Program-made: the position numbers and the translations under genes
Notes under the pieces: generated by a model
What the model was told of the DNA's origin: nothing
What the model saw: the letters and a program-made list of their open reading frames with translations, nothing else
Databases searched by the model: none
NCBI GenBank assembly: GCA_027924585.1
Contig: BSBM01000753.1
Coordinates: 23,270,501 to 23,334,500 of the forward strand
DNA length: 64,000 nt
Reading direction: 5' to 3'
Source: Larix kaempferi
Taxonomy: Eukaryota; Streptophyta; Pinopsida; Pinales; Pinaceae
Part shown: positions 12,891 to 24,106 of the stretch, in pieces
How the letters are laid out: the number at the start of each line of letters is the position of its first letter
How positions within the stretch are numbered: the stretch's first letter is position 1

Positions 12891-13286
12891 TCATGTAAGG
12901 TCATCTTCATATGCATCTTCTTCTTGTATTTTGGCTGCAATCAATACATCATCCACTTGGTATTCTTCTTCAAGTAGGCTTATTTCTCCAAATGAGACAT
13001 CAACGAGCTCCTTTTGCTGCATCATAATCGACCAGCCTTCATTTGAAAGGTGTTCATTATCATACTTTGGTTCAAGTGCTTCAACTTCTGATTGTGAGTG
13101 GTCATCTTCAGTGTCATCATATTCTAGATTCACTTCATCAAGGTACACTACTTCATTAGCAATTTCTCTTTCTTCATTAGCAATCTTTGTTGGATTCACT
13201 GAATCATTGGCTACTTCATTGGCAACTTCACCATCACAAACTTCTATATTGATATCTTCAATTGCAAATTCTATATCGTTGTTTTA
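12891..13286 (-). pseudogene. Acidic open frame of unknown function
   Basis: Reading leftward, the frame is open from about 13286 (a stop lies just upstream) to 12891. It encodes a strongly acidic product rich in Glu, Asp and Val, including a short duplicated EVANEVAN-like phrase. The opposite strand is also open (12865-13287) but encodes a Ser/Thr-dominated string, the expected shadow of an acidic frame. The minus strand is therefore the better candidate. I do not recognise a domain. A retroelement gag spacer or a host gene fragment are both possible. Confidence 0.3.
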
Positions 13287-13299
13287 ATCATCCACATGT

Positions 13300-13870
13300 T
13301 CATCTGCACAATGGGCTTTATCATGCTCTACTTCACAAAATGGTGAAGATCATTCCTTAATTAGTAGACATATATTCATTATTGTTTTCAATTAACCCAA
13401 TCCATACTGTACCAAATAATTTTTTCCATAGTTTTAGTTAATGGAATTGCATCCTTTTGGTTTCTTTTGAAGTGTGTTTACTGTACACACTATCCATCCC
13501 ATAACTCCTATAGGTTAATCCATCGTTTGTATGCGGCATTCTGAAAATATTTATTATTACACATAATTTCATGGGAGGAGAGAGCAAATCAACCCTCGTG
13601 ATCATGATAACTCTTCTTCTAAACATTTGTCCGCCTTCGAAGCCTTTACAATGTACACAATGCAACTCTTACTCCGCGTCCATTCTCCATCGCAGAGTTT
13701 AAAGCTTCCGTCGTTGACTTTTCTATACAAACGAGAATATATCTATAAGTATGATTTTTTTTACTTTTCCAAGTATTATTTTCTTAAAATTGACATTAAA
13801 TTAAATTAAGGTGTAAATAGGAATATCTTTAGAGTTGCTTCAACAAAGCTTATAGATTTTTGTCAATATT
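13300..13870. other. Unassigned AT-rich DNA
   Basis: No recognisable genes. Short frames on both strands (13438-13665 minus, 13627-13809 plus) lack any family signature. Confidence 0.5.
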
Positions 13871-14365
13871 TTGGATGGTTTCACATTTTTTTTCAAATGG
13901 GGATGGTTTCACATTATTAATTAAATAGGTATTTAGTTTACTTGGTCAATTTATAAGTGGATAGTTTAATGCTTATTTTTAATTAATATAGTATTTTTAA
14001 ATATAGGTGTAGCATTAAATGTATTATAAACTATTGGGATTGGATAGTTTAATGCTTTTTTTTTAATGAATATAGTATTTTAATCGTTTTTTTTTTAATG
14101 AATATAGTACTTTCAAATACAGTTGGAGCATTACATGTATTATAAACTATTGGGATGGTTTCAGACTGTTAATTAAATGGGTACTTGGTTGATTTGGTCA
14201 ATTTATAAGTGGGTATTTTAATTAGTATTGTACTTTCAAATGCAAATGGGTATTTGGTTGATTTGGTCAATTCATAAATGGGTAGTTTAATGGATATTTT
14301 TAGTTAATATTGTATTTTCGAATGCAAGTGGAGGATTAGATCTATTATAATTTATTAGGGAGCAC
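13870..14365 (+). repeat. Degenerate AT-rich direct repeats, about 250-bp period
   Basis: A block that includes GGATGGTTTCA, TTGGTCAATTTATAAGTGG and TATTATAAACTATTGGGAT recurs at about 13899 and 14152, with a partial third copy from about 14242. Smaller nested duplications of TTTTTAATGAATATAGTA occur near 14065 and 14095. The order of modules is conserved, pointing to successive duplications of an old AT-rich unit. Confidence 0.6.
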
Positions 14366-14946
14366 TATGATCTTAGGTATACCTATTGAAGTCATTATAT
14401 TTGTACATCATTATATTATAATTTTATTTATTTATTTTGGTATACAATTTGTCATTCCTAGTATATTTTATCTTTATGTTAAACTTTTTTCCATATCTTA
14501 AAGTTAATTCAAAATTTCAAAATTTCTATATTGTTACTATGTTTATTGGTAACAAACCTTTTATAGTGGCTAAGTGTTATGATGATGTTAGAGTGTATGC
14601 CCTAGAAAAAGAATAAGCAAAAAAAACTTTTTATTCATTGGTTACAAAGAATGAAGTCTAGGTTTGGCCATTATCTTCATATTAACTTGTCCAAAATCCT
14701 CATATTAGTCCTTTTTGTAAAATTAGTATGAATGAAATAACATTTTTTTTTAATATTCTATTTGCAAAATTATAATAAGTTCTATTAACTAAAATGAAAC
14801 TAATCATTGTTTTTTTCCAGTTTTACTTTGAAAACACAAAATATTAATATTTGGAGTTTCATGCAAAACCCTATGTCTCAAACATTAAATAAGAATAATT
14901 TCCAAGAACGTCAACTCTATTGATTATTCGTCAGTATGAGGACTAT
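14366..14946. other. Unassigned AT-rich DNA
   Basis: AT-rich sequence with no recognisable gene, repeat or element boundary. Confidence 0.5.
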
Positions 14947-15050
14947 TGTCATCACTTTTTTTAATTAATAAGAATAACAAACTATTACCATAGTTTTCTG
15001 TCATCACTTTTTTTAATTAATAAGAATAACAAACTATTACCATAGTTTTC
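14947..15050 (+). repeat. 52-bp perfect tandem duplication
   Basis: Two 52-bp units, 14947-14998 and 14999-15050, are identical as far as I can read. Each runs from TGTCATCAC through CATAGTTTTC. Perfect identity implies a very recent event. The right unit contains the left target-site duplication of the adjacent SINE-like insertion, so the duplication may be tied to that insertion. Confidence 0.9.
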
Positions 15051-15170
15051 TTTCAGCAGAAAGTACATCCCCTGATATTCCTTTGGGAATCAAGGGGCTT
15101 ACTTTGCCCCCGGAATGGATCGCGGGTCGATGCCCCAACCATCTTACCAATGCACTATTCGAGGCAGACT
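15047..15170 (-). mobile_element. SINE-like insertion with 17-bp target duplication
   Basis: A 124-bp segment is flanked by CAAACTATTACCATAGT (15030-15046) and CAAACTATTATCGTAGT (15171-15187), a 17-bp duplication with two mismatches. On the minus strand the segment starts with a tRNA-like head. It has an A-box-like TAGTGCATTGGTAAG and, about 25 bases on, a B-box-like GCATCGACCCG (eight of eleven positions match GGTTCGANNCC). It ends in an A-rich tail GAAAGAAA. These are the hallmarks of a short tRNA-derived SINE. The A-to-B spacing is shorter than in a true tRNA. No family name is assigned. Confidence 0.55.
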
Positions 15171-15187
15171 CAAACTATTATCGTAGT

Positions 15188-16688
15188 CTATCAAAACCTT
15201 TGTTTGATTTAATTTTTATTATATTAATTTTTATTTGTAAATCATAATTATTTTAATTTTCATTAGTTTATAAACCTTAATATGACTATTTTCTATTGAA
15301 TTATCACAAAATTTCTTATTATGTCCCCCTTAGAGACATATAACATCCATGCAGATGTATTAATCCAACCGTACTATAAATTAATATTTTCATACCCTAA
15401 ATTTAATATTTGAATGTTGATTTTATTTATGATAATTTTTATCTTTTTATTTTTCTATTGGTTAGACAGATGTCTCGGGAAACAACGAGGGGTTTCACTT
15501 GACATCTATCCACCTTGATGTCATCAAATGCTGTGCATGTTATCCTACGAACTATTTTGATTCCTTATTTTCTCATATAAGTTGCATTCTGCATTACCTC
15601 CATAGTGAGAATTCTATTTATTTATTTAAAATAAATCATATCTAACAATTTGTCAGTCAATAATATGACTTGAAAAAAATGCTTCACATTCATGTTTTTT
15701 GAAAAAGTAGAGGGCATGGATCATCGTCCTCATGAAATATCTAGAACAATGTCAGCAGGAAAGAATGACTGAGAATAAAAAAGGATTAATGAAATTCAAA
15801 TCGTCATATTTTTTTATGGCAATTCAGTTTTTTGGACTTTTGGAATTTTAGAATCATTCAGTGTACAACTGGTCATTTCACTGACATTTTTTCTGCAATC
15901 TGTGACCACTAAAGCTTGCCACACTCACATCGGTGTCCACACTCACGTTGGTGGATACACAATGGGCACATGTAATTTTTCATGACCATCACAATCAAAC
16001 CATTGTAAAATCCATCGAATAAATGCTATCATAGTGAATCTGGAAAAATTATCAAATAAAATGGTGTCATTAGTATTGTGAAATCATTAGTGATACAAAC
16101 ATTGATTATATTCTATTGAGACCATAACTGAGTTCCAGTTTATAAGTTTTCTTTTGTGATGTGGCCAGACTATTCTGTTCTTTTGTGATGTGAGACTCTT
16201 CTCTTTTGATCTCATTGTAATTTTGTTCTTATGAGAAGCATGTGGTATCTTTTAGGAATTTGGTTTAAGAAATTGATGATAAATATAGATTTCCTAACTC
16301 TGCATGGGATGCTCAACCTTTTTATAAATGTTTACGTGATAAAATCCATGCAATGCAATACTTGCTAACTTCTATGTATTAATGTTAGTTTTCAAAAACT
16401 ATTTAGAGTTTAGCTCACAAGTTTCCTTGTCTACAGATTTGGGCTACTATGTCTTTTTAGCTATGCGAATCATAGTTACCAGATTTGGCATCGAAAAAAT
16501 TATCATCGATGCCTAAGTAGCCACATCATGTTGCCATGTCGAGCAATTCACGGTTTACTGTTGCGTAGAATCATCCATACCCAATCAGGTTTATCATTAT
16601 ATTTTTTTTTCATTGGGTTTGATTAATATTGGCTCCGTAAAAAGGATCATTTTCTTTTTATCTTTTCCCTTTATCTCATGGTTATCAC
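15188..16688. other. Unassigned AT-rich DNA
   Basis: About 1.5 kb between the SINE-like insertion and the Copia element. No recognisable coding sequence. An imperfect short repeat (CTTTTGTGATGTG, near 16151 and 16179) is the only structure seen. Confidence 0.5.
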
Positions 16689-16693
16689 CTTTG

Positions 16694-17010
16694 TGTTGGA
16701 CATGCATGGGAGTACAAATGTAAAACGTAGACTAATATCAATCTCAAAACATACAGAGCTATAGTTGATGTAATCATGGGAAAAAGGATCTTTGAAGCTC
16801 TTCTCTATGAACAGAAAAAACTGTGTCATATCTCCGCATTCTTACTAAAATCAGAATTCATACATATAAGCAAGTTCTAGACTTGTTTGGGAAGCTTCCT
16901 GCATTAGCTACCTAACTCTATTAAAAACTATCACATCGTTTGTACATCAATAAATACGGTAGATTACATCAGTCATAGCTACATTAACTCCAAAATTACT
17001 CCTTCTTACA
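16694..17010 (-). repeat. Copia 3' LTR (left)
   Basis: This 317-bp LTR begins TGTTGGA and ends TTACA on the plus strand. It aligns along its length with the right LTR, sharing blocks such as GGTAGATTACATCA. It lacks about 24 bp present near the end of the right LTR (21028-21052). Immediately right of it, 17011-17020 is the polypurine tract, TAAGGGGAAA on the coding strand. Confidence 0.9.
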
Positions 17011-17211
17011 TTTCCCCTTAATTTCTATCTTTTACATTTCATGATTTCTTATACCTAAATTATGGCTTTGAAATATAAATTTGTGTCTTGCTAATGTCTT
17101 ACTAAAGATATTAACCAATTTGTCTTGAGATTTACAAAATTCCAAACATATTTCTCCATTTCGTACAAGATTTATTATAAAATGATATTCAACATCAATA
17201 TGTTTTCTTTT

Positions 17212-17523
17212 TCAATAGAATACGTTATTTTTGGATAATGCTATGGATGAGTTGAGGTGTGTTGCATCATTTTCTCTATGTTGAAGATCTTCTAATATCC
17301 TCCTCAACCATACAACATGAGAGGCTACTGATGTTGTTTCCACATACTCTACTTCTACTGAAGATATTTTCACAATTATGGGTTGATTTTTGGATTCCCA
17401 TGATATTAAACCTGGTCCAAGATGAAATGCATAACTTGAAGTGCTCTTTCTATCATCAATGATTCCTACAAAATCACTATCAATGTACCGAATTAGATAA
17501 CTACAATTTCTGGTTGAGTACAT
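17212..17523 (-). pseudogene. Copia RNase H domain remnant
   Basis: A 103-codon open frame gives a typical Copia RNase H: YIDSDFVGIIDDRKSTSSY, then SWESKNQP, then EVEYVETTSVASHVVWLRRIL. The Asp of DSDF and the Glu of EVEYV correspond to catalytic acidic residues. The usual SSTEAEY motif has decayed to SSVEVEY. It is in frame with the RT fragment on its right across one stop at 17617-17619. No intact C-terminus follows before the 3' LTR. Confidence 0.85.
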
Positions 17524-17616
17524 GATGCCAAAATTGATTGTACCTACAATATACCTTAAAATTATTTTACTTGCTTGCCAATTGGATTTTTTTGGAATAT
17601 CTGTGAACCTAGAAAT

Positions 17617-18165
17617 TTAACTCATTGCATACACAATGTCTGGTCTTGTAACTGTTAGATACATTAGGCTTCCAACAAGTCTCTTATACAAGGTGGGATC
17701 CACTGTTGTTCCATGATCTTGCTTGCTTAATTTTGTGCTTGTTACTACTGGAGTGTCTCTTGGCTTGCAATTTGTCATTCTAAAAATGTTCAAAACATTT
17801 TTAGCATACTTTTGTTGACATATAAATATGTCATCATCTGATTGTTCAACTTCAATGCTAATAAAATACTTCACTAATCCAAGATCTGTCATTTAAAACT
17901 CTGTTTTCATGACTGATTTGAAATTTTCCATCATTAAATTTATTGTGTAGATCACGTCATCCACATTAATACATATAATAATAATAATAAATTGTTGATC
18001 TGTTTTGGTATATAATGTGGGTTCACATTTTCGTTTGCAGAACTCATTATTGATTAAATATGAGTCTTCATTCTTCCATACCAAGCTCTTGGGACTGTGT
18101 CTGCATGGGACCACATAGATCACTGTGCATCGGCTCCAATGGTGCCCTTTCTCTGTAGGATGCAC
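17617..18165 (-). pseudogene. Copia reverse transcriptase, rear half
   Basis: Two in-frame segments (17893-18165 and 17617-17892), separated by a TAA, encode the rear half of a Copia RT. The first has CINVDDVIYT where YVDD would stand, so the motif Tyr is changed. The second starts MTDLGLVKYFISIEV and continues with CQQKYAKNVL and YKRLVGSLMYLTVTRPDIVYA, the standard Copia connection region. The front of the RT, normally several hundred bases, is missing. The sequence passes directly from a gag-pre-integrase-like segment into this RT half near 18090-18130, marking the deletion. Confidence 0.85.
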
Positions 18166-18169
18166 TAGC

Positions 18170-18735
18170 TAGAAAATATCCCTGTGTTGTTTTCCTAATA
18201 TGCAACTCTCACAAGAACTTGTTGGTTCATGTATTACTAGAAAGCCTTTAACCATTTGTTTATGCTACAATAAATTCATCCCACCAAAGTGTAGATGACC
18301 AAATCTAAAATTCCATAACCAAGACTCATCTAGAGTTGTGACATTATGTACACATGACTGGTTGACATTCCGTAGGGTTAAAGGAAACGTCGTATTCTTG
18401 GTCATTTTATTTTTAGCAATGAGTTTTCTATATTAAAATTTGTCTAGTATTGTAGTAACAAGACTTATCAGTAAATATGACATTATAACCATGTTCAATT
18501 AGTTTAAAAACACTCATTAAATTGTGCTTTAGACTAGGGACTAGATAGACATTAGACATATTCGTCTTCTCATTTTCCTTGGTTATAAAACTGACTGTCC
18601 CTTTTCCAATTACATTGACAACTTTGTCATCTCCCAATATGACATTAGACTTGACTGAGTTGTCTACACTTGCAAATATAATTTTATCTCATTGCATATG
18701 GTTACTACAACCATTGTCTAAAAACCAAAGGTATT
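18170..18735 (-). pseudogene. Copia protease and gag-pre-integrase remnant
   Basis: Reading leftward from about 18735, FLDNGCSNHM replaces the usual LDSGCSNHM active site, with Ser changed to Asn and a stop shortly after. The open frame at 18428-18637 continues with GKGTVSF and VPSLKHNLMSV, characteristic of the segment after the Copia protease. Further left (18170-18330), a RFGHLHFGG-like phrase and a CESCILGK-like phrase mark the gag-pre-integrase zinc-binding region. The catalytic DDE core of integrase does not follow. Confidence 0.8.
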
Positions 18736-18839
18736 TATTACGTTCTTGAGCTTCATGATAGATTAAGAACATGGTCTCTGAAGTACTTTGAGATGTATTA
18801 GAAACATTCACTCTATTTTTGTTTAGGTCTTCCTGATTT

Positions 18840-19720
18840 TTCCTACATTCATTGGATAAATGACCAAATCTTTTGCAATAATAAAATTGAGTTTTAGATT
18901 TGTCATACCTCCTCTTTTTTCGATAGCCTCTGACTCTTCCCTTTGAGCTCAGATGGTGTTGTTGTGGCTTGTCTTCTTGTTCTATAATTACCTTTTTTTC
19001 GCTCTATGAAATGTAGCTGTTATATCTTCCCCTGCCTCTACTATATCTTCCTCTACCTCTGCTAACATAAGCTTGTGTTTTGAAAGAATGTTCAAGTCAT
19101 TATTCTTCCATATTAATTCTTGATTCATAAGACAATAATGATCCTTCCAGCTCATCTATTGAGTATGTATAAAAATCCTTAGATTCTTCAATGGAAACTA
19201 CTACCATACCAAATGTATTAGTAAGATTGCACAACCTTCTCATATGTTATGTATTCTCCATGAATTCTTAGATGGTTGACCACTTTTATTACCTTGCTCA
19301 TAAATTGGTCTAGTGTCTTAGATTCTTTAATCTTCAAAGTTTCAACTTCCATTATGAGATTATGCAATTTCATATTTTCACCTTGAGTGTGCCTTGATAG
19401 GATTTCTCCAAAATATCCCAAGCTTCCTTTGCAATTTTAGCATTTGTTATTTTTGGAAAAATTGAGTCATATGTATCCTACTAAATTAACCACAGTTATT
19501 TGGATTCTCTCTTCCTTTGTTCATTTAACTGTGCTCTATGTCCATTAGTCATGGTATGAATTGTTCCATGATCTAGTTTTGTGAACTTAACTTTAAGAAT
19601 TTCTCAACATTCATTAGACCATAGGAATGATTTCATTCTGATTCACCAAAACTCATAATTTTTTCCTGTTAGAATAGGTCCTTGAGATTGACCCGATTGT
19701 TATTGGTTTCCATTTTTTTT
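18840..19720 (-). pseudogene. Copia gag remnant with damaged zinc knuckle
   Basis: The gag frame runs leftward from about 19710 with several stops. The clearest part (19218-19421) includes MKLHNLIMEVETLKIKE and VNHLRIHGE, typical of the Copia gag (UBN2) domain. Near 18860-18900 a CCHC knuckle reads FYYCKRFGHLSNEC, and the first Cys is replaced. Arg-rich sequence precedes it, as expected for nucleocapsid. Confidence 0.75.
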
Positions 19721-20708
19721 TAAATGCAATCCGAACCTCCAAGCCTGTGAGATTTTTTGCTTCCTTCGTTTATATGTTTTAATCACTCTTGCTTTTAAAA
19801 TAAAATATATCTTCTTTTAAATTTTCTCCTCTTTTTTTAATCTCCACTTTTTTCAAAAAGAAACTACTTCCTTAAAATATTGGAGTCCTTTTGAATTTTA
19901 CTTAGTGTGCTAATCCTTTTCTCCTTTTAACCAAATGCAATCCTTTCCTCCTTTTAAGGGAAAATGCGACTCACCAAAAAGTCTTCCCCTTTTTCTTAGG
20001 AAAACTTTCCCCTTTAACCAAGTTTAATATTTGGATTTACAATAATGACCGGTAAAACAAGTTTAGGGGATTAGTAAATATTGATTAGGGTATTGATAAA
20101 TCATTCTTAGTATTGGTGATTTACCTTTCTTATCTCTCCTTTTTAATTAAAAATAACTTTCACATGTGCGAAATGAATTTTCCACGTTGATTCGCAAACT
20201 TGCTCGAGGATTAATTGGCTTATATCACTGTGCATCGTCAACTTGATCAGATTTTAAAACTTGTCATGGACGTGGAATTGATTAAATTACTTTTTATAAC
20301 TAGAACGCATTCCAATTCTCCTTGAGCGACGTCATCTCCTCAGTGAAGTGTTGTGGTTTTTAACCGTATATTTTTCTTTGGTAAATCTGAACCGTAAATT
20401 TTTATTTTGATTATTTTCTTTTTATAGGGTTTTATTGCATACTTCTTTTGCGCTCCTCCGCATAAAATAAGGACACTTTCACTGCATGGACTTCTCGGCT
20501 CCTTCAAGTAAAAAAAATGGCAGCAGTGATTACTCAACAACCTACACAATATTCAACGTGGGATTTATTCTTCTACACAGATCTCGAGTTCCTCCGTTAG
20601 TCTGCTCATCTTTCACGCACGGCTTCAATCTTCCCTTATACAGTTGGGAAGAAACTTCTATAGGCAACTCAATTTAACTAGTGGAGCAACACTCAACACC
20701 AATAACTT
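19721..20708 (-). other. Copia 5' leader region
   Basis: About 1 kb between the primer-binding site and gag, long for a Copia leader. It contains T-rich tracts and short frames on both strands (20340-20549 minus, 20486-20677 plus) with no recognisable product. A nested insertion or captured sequence cannot be excluded. Confidence 0.4.
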
Positions 20709-20720
20709 GCTCTCATACCA
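20709..20720 (-). promoter_or_regulatory. Copia primer-binding site (initiator tRNA-Met type)
   Basis: On the coding strand the site reads TGGTATGAGAGC, one mismatch from the plant tRNA-iMet-complementary TGGTATCAGAGC. It sits three bases inside the 5' LTR end, the expected position for priming minus-strand DNA synthesis. Confidence 0.9.
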
Positions 20721-20723
20721 ATC

Positions 20724-21064
20724 TGTTGGATAGGTAGGGGAGTACAAACGTAAAACATAGACTGATATCAATCTCAAACATACATAGTTATAACTGATAT
20801 AATCCGGGGCAACAGGATAGGATATTTGAATATCTTCTCTATTAACATAAAAATTCTCTTAGATTTCTATATTCTTACTGAAATCAGATTTCATACATAT
20901 AAGCAAATTCTAAACTAGTTCGGGAAGTTTCTTGCATTGACTAGCTACCTAACTCTATTAAAAACTATCACATCTTCTGTACATCAATATATATGGTAGA
21001 TTACATCAATCATAGCTAACATTAACACTATTGTTTTTGTTAGAGGGAGAAATTACTCCTTAGA
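20724..21064 (-). repeat. Copia 5' LTR (right)
   Basis: This 341-bp LTR starts TGTTGGA on the plus strand and ends at 21064. Its last dinucleotide is GA instead of CA, a single change. It is homologous to the left LTR throughout. Divergence between the two is visible every one to two dozen bases, which suggests an old insertion. The CTTTG target duplication follows directly. Confidence 0.9.
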
Positions 21065-21069
21065 CTTTG

Positions 21070-23620
21070 TTCACCTGTAGCATTGTAGTTTCAAAGAGTG
21101 CTTCGAGTGATCGGATATTTTTTGGAGGACTATCTAAAATCATATTCAATTACCGAAAGATACATAATTTTTTAAAACATTAAACATTATAATTAACCAT
21201 AGGGACATTGCCACCTCATAGATATTGTTTATTATTAATTGAAAACAATTTTTAAATACCATACATTTATTGAATAATTACAAAAGTTCTTATTTATTAA
21301 TTGATAACAATTTTTATAAACCATGGATGGAGGAGGATATGGTCGCACTATGTCTCGTGGTTTTTTGGAAAAAAAAATATTTAGTCAACAAAAAGGAGGG
21401 GAAAGAGGGACAAATGCACATGTCACTTTAGAACTTTAACAACTGGTTTGGTGTTAAGAGATTTAAATGGTTTTTGAAAGATAAAAATGTTACTACTTCT
21501 TTTTCAAGAGATGTTGTGAATTGTGGTTGAATTAAACAGTGTGAGTTATGCAATAGATGCAACACATTTCAAGTATCACAAAGGGTTATGGGATGAAGTG
21601 TCCAAGAATGTGATATTTCTATTTTGATCCTGATACATTAAAACATGTAAATGATGTAATATCGTTATAAAATCATGGTGAGGAGCTCAAGGCGAAGGCC
21701 TCACCATTGATTTATTGTTCTTGTATCGGCAATTAAAAATTTATCTGTGTAGATCTCATGCTAGGATGGCATGATAGAAATTATAAATATGATGTAAATA
21801 TGTATTTTAATAAAATACCCACAACTAGCTATGCAATGCAACAAGAGTATGGAACCATGATTTTTACAAGGAATATGAATGAAAATATTCAAACCCTTGA
21901 ACCAATATTGTCAAACCAAGTGTAATGAGAGAACGCATAAACCATTAACTACCCATTTTGACTTATGCACCCAATCATTTAATTCTTCCAATAGATGGTT
22001 GAAGTAGTTATTATTTTGGGAAAAGGGGAGGTGTGGCTGTCCAATTTCCTTCATGGGAAAGCCATCATTTTTGGAAAATTGATTTTTTCTTCATGGGAAA
22101 GAAAAGAACCACAATTTTTCTCCCCAAGCCATTATTTATGCATGGGTTTTGTTCTCACGATTTCTGGGCTTGCTAGGCGTTTTTTCTAAGTTTTCCTCCA
22201 TTTTTCTCTAGTTGGGAGGTCATTTTGAGTTGTATAACGTCTGGGAGGAAGAGGAATCCAGTTTGGGGGTCCATAGAGGATAGCTTTACCATTTGACTAA
22301 TCATATACCTATGGGAGAAATCGTTTTCTTCCATGTGGTGGATCCCCCCCTCCAATCCATTTTTTGTGTGCCCAAGATTTTGGAGCAATCATGGAAACCA
22401 TGTTTTGAGAATCTCATAGTTAAAAAAAATTTGCTATGCCCAACATATGTGCTTGTTGTGTGTGGGAGAGAATGTTGTGGGTTGAGTTATGGGTTCCATT
22501 GTTTTGGCTTGAACTTCGGTGTAAGCCACCAGGATTAGAAGAGGAATCAAAATTGGCTTGATAAACCTAGTGAAGAGTGTAACGTCACTAAAGATGAAGG
22601 GGATTTGGCTACTTTTCTATGCACACTTTGAAGAGCACTAGAAGGGAAGGTATGGCCTGAGGGAGTGTGGAGCAGTGAAGGGAATAATTCTTTCTATTGG
22701 GTGTGTAGGTATTGTGCGTTTCAAGCTATATGAATCTTGTGGAGGTGCCAATAGCTCTGTGGATGAGCTCAGTAGCTTATCAAATTCTTCCCTTCTACTT
22801 CCTTTACATCCCGATAAACCCATATGTAGACTTGCTTGGATGGGATGTGTATAGAATTGGATATGTGTTAGTTGTTGTTCCATTTCCTTGTGGAAATCAT
22901 GCCCATCTCGGGGGTGGCAGTTGTGTTGAGATATTGATGAGCACAACTGGCCTATGGTTGGGTGGAACGTTGCAATTGCATAGCCAGTTGCTCGGGACAA
23001 CTTCACATCAAGATAAGAATTCTCCTGTATCAATTATGCAATGTCTTATTTGATGACTGCTATTAATATCTTGAATGTATGATATATGTGTTTGGATAAT
23101 GTTTTATTTCCATTGTGTTTATTTTGATTATGCATATACACGTATGCATTTCACTTGTTATGAATTGTTAATGATGAATGGGACTAGATTTTTGAAATCC
23201 CATATTTTTAGTCATGTTTCCTTCCTTGATTTGGATTGAGGGAAGGGGACGTGACAAAGAAATTAAACAAGGAGACAGAACAATGTGCGTCGACATTAAA
23301 TTTATTTACCAAGTTCAGGAGCATAAAGAATAAATACTTTGTAGGAAAGCAGAGCCATGTTCAACAACTAAATCTGCATGATAAGGAGATTTTTGGTATG
23401 CTTTGAGTAAATGTTTGGCAATGATAGGAAAGAAATATCAGGGCACAATGGATTCATTGGTTCAGATGGAAAGCCAGAACTATCTAGTGGTTCTATACTT
23501 TTGGTTGATATAGTGTTTTCTACACAAATAAAATCATTTGAACCCTCGACTGTGTTAAAGTTACAACATCGTGAGTGATTCTCCAGGTTAATCTTGTGTG
23601 TCAAGATTGAACCTCGTGGG
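21070..23620. other. Unassigned DNA between Copia and pararetrovirus
   Basis: About 2.5 kb with several open frames on both strands (for example 22638-23033 minus and 22712-23053 plus, which overlap) but no domain-like pattern. I could not identify any of them. The sequence directly left of 23621 does not match the sequence left of the second viral unit, which defines the left edge of the viral array. Confidence 0.5.
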
Positions 23621-23730
23621 CCAGTGACATTGTGTCTAGGCACTCTGTTTGAGTTGGTGTATGTGGTGATGAGCTTCGCCCTCCGAAGCCAATCCACACA
23701 TGAGTCTGTAATATGATGTTGTATGCTTAA

Positions 23731-23738
23731 TATAAATA
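23731..23738 (+). promoter_or_regulatory. Viral TATA box, unit 1
   Basis: TATAAATA at 23731-23738 is preserved in unit 2 at 31558-31565. It lies 72 bp before the primer-binding site, so a transcript starting about 30 bases downstream would place that site about 40 bases from its 5' end. CaMV, by contrast, has a leader of several hundred bases before it. Confidence 0.55.
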
Positions 23739-23802
23739 TTGAAGTGCTATGGAATTGTTGCAATTGCTGTCAATTTATGTGAAGATAGATCCTGGAGCGT
23801 AT

Positions 23803-23815
23803 TGGTATCAAATCC
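23803..23815 (+). promoter_or_regulatory. tRNA-Met primer-binding site, unit 1 (mutated)
   Basis: TGGTATCAAATCC matches the Caulimoviridae primer site TGGTATCAGAGCC except at two positions. The unit 2 equivalent at 31630 is perfect. In these viruses it primes minus-strand DNA synthesis from the pregenomic RNA. Confidence 0.85.
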
Positions 23816-24106
23816 AGAGACACTTGTGTCGACTAATCTGGTATATCATTTTCTTTATTCTGATGTATGCTTTAACTATCTATTAAATATGTTGCAATAT
23901 TATTGTTTAGTTCTGTTATTTGAATATCAACATTCTACAATAGTATTCTATAGGTGGTGGAAATGACCGTTGAGTGGATTGTTGGGTCATTGAGAGTGTA
24001 AGAGTCGTCCGAAGTCAGAGTAGTAGTAAGGCCCATTGGGATAGGGGAGTAAGTCTACAGAGTTGTCGGAGACTAATTTAGAGTCTGCACTCACTCTCTT
24101 TTAGAA

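Larger units (their letters stand above)
16694..21064 (-). mobile_element. Defective Ty1/Copia retrotransposon, full length with TSD
   Basis: A 4.37-kb element is bounded by CTTTG at 16689-16693 and an identical CTTTG at 21065-21069, a perfect 5-bp target duplication. LTRs lie at 16694-17010 and 20724-21064. Transcription is leftward. Next to the right (5') LTR is a tRNA-Met-type primer site, and next to the left (3') LTR is the polypurine tract AAGGGGAAA. Between them, reading leftward, come gag, a zinc-knuckle remnant, protease, the gag-pre-integrase region, the rear half of RT, and RNase H, in Copia order. The integrase core and front half of RT are absent, so the copy could not move autonomously even before its stops arose. 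Confidence 0.93.

Noticed and set aside
12865-13287. 140-codon plus-strand Ser/Thr-rich open frame
   Set aside because: It is the complement of an acidic minus-strand frame and has only Ser, Thr and small residues, as expected from a shadow. The minus strand was annotated instead, with low confidence.
21022-21033. Right end of the Copia LTR at TTAACA with CTATTG as target duplication
   Set aside because: It did not match the left flank. Extending the LTR to 21064 aligns it with the left LTR end, puts the polypurine tract in place and yields an identical CTTTG on both sides.
22638-23053. Overlapping frames of 131 and 113 codons on opposite strands
   Set aside because: Neither has a recognisable motif and they lie over the same DNA. 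Left as unassigned.
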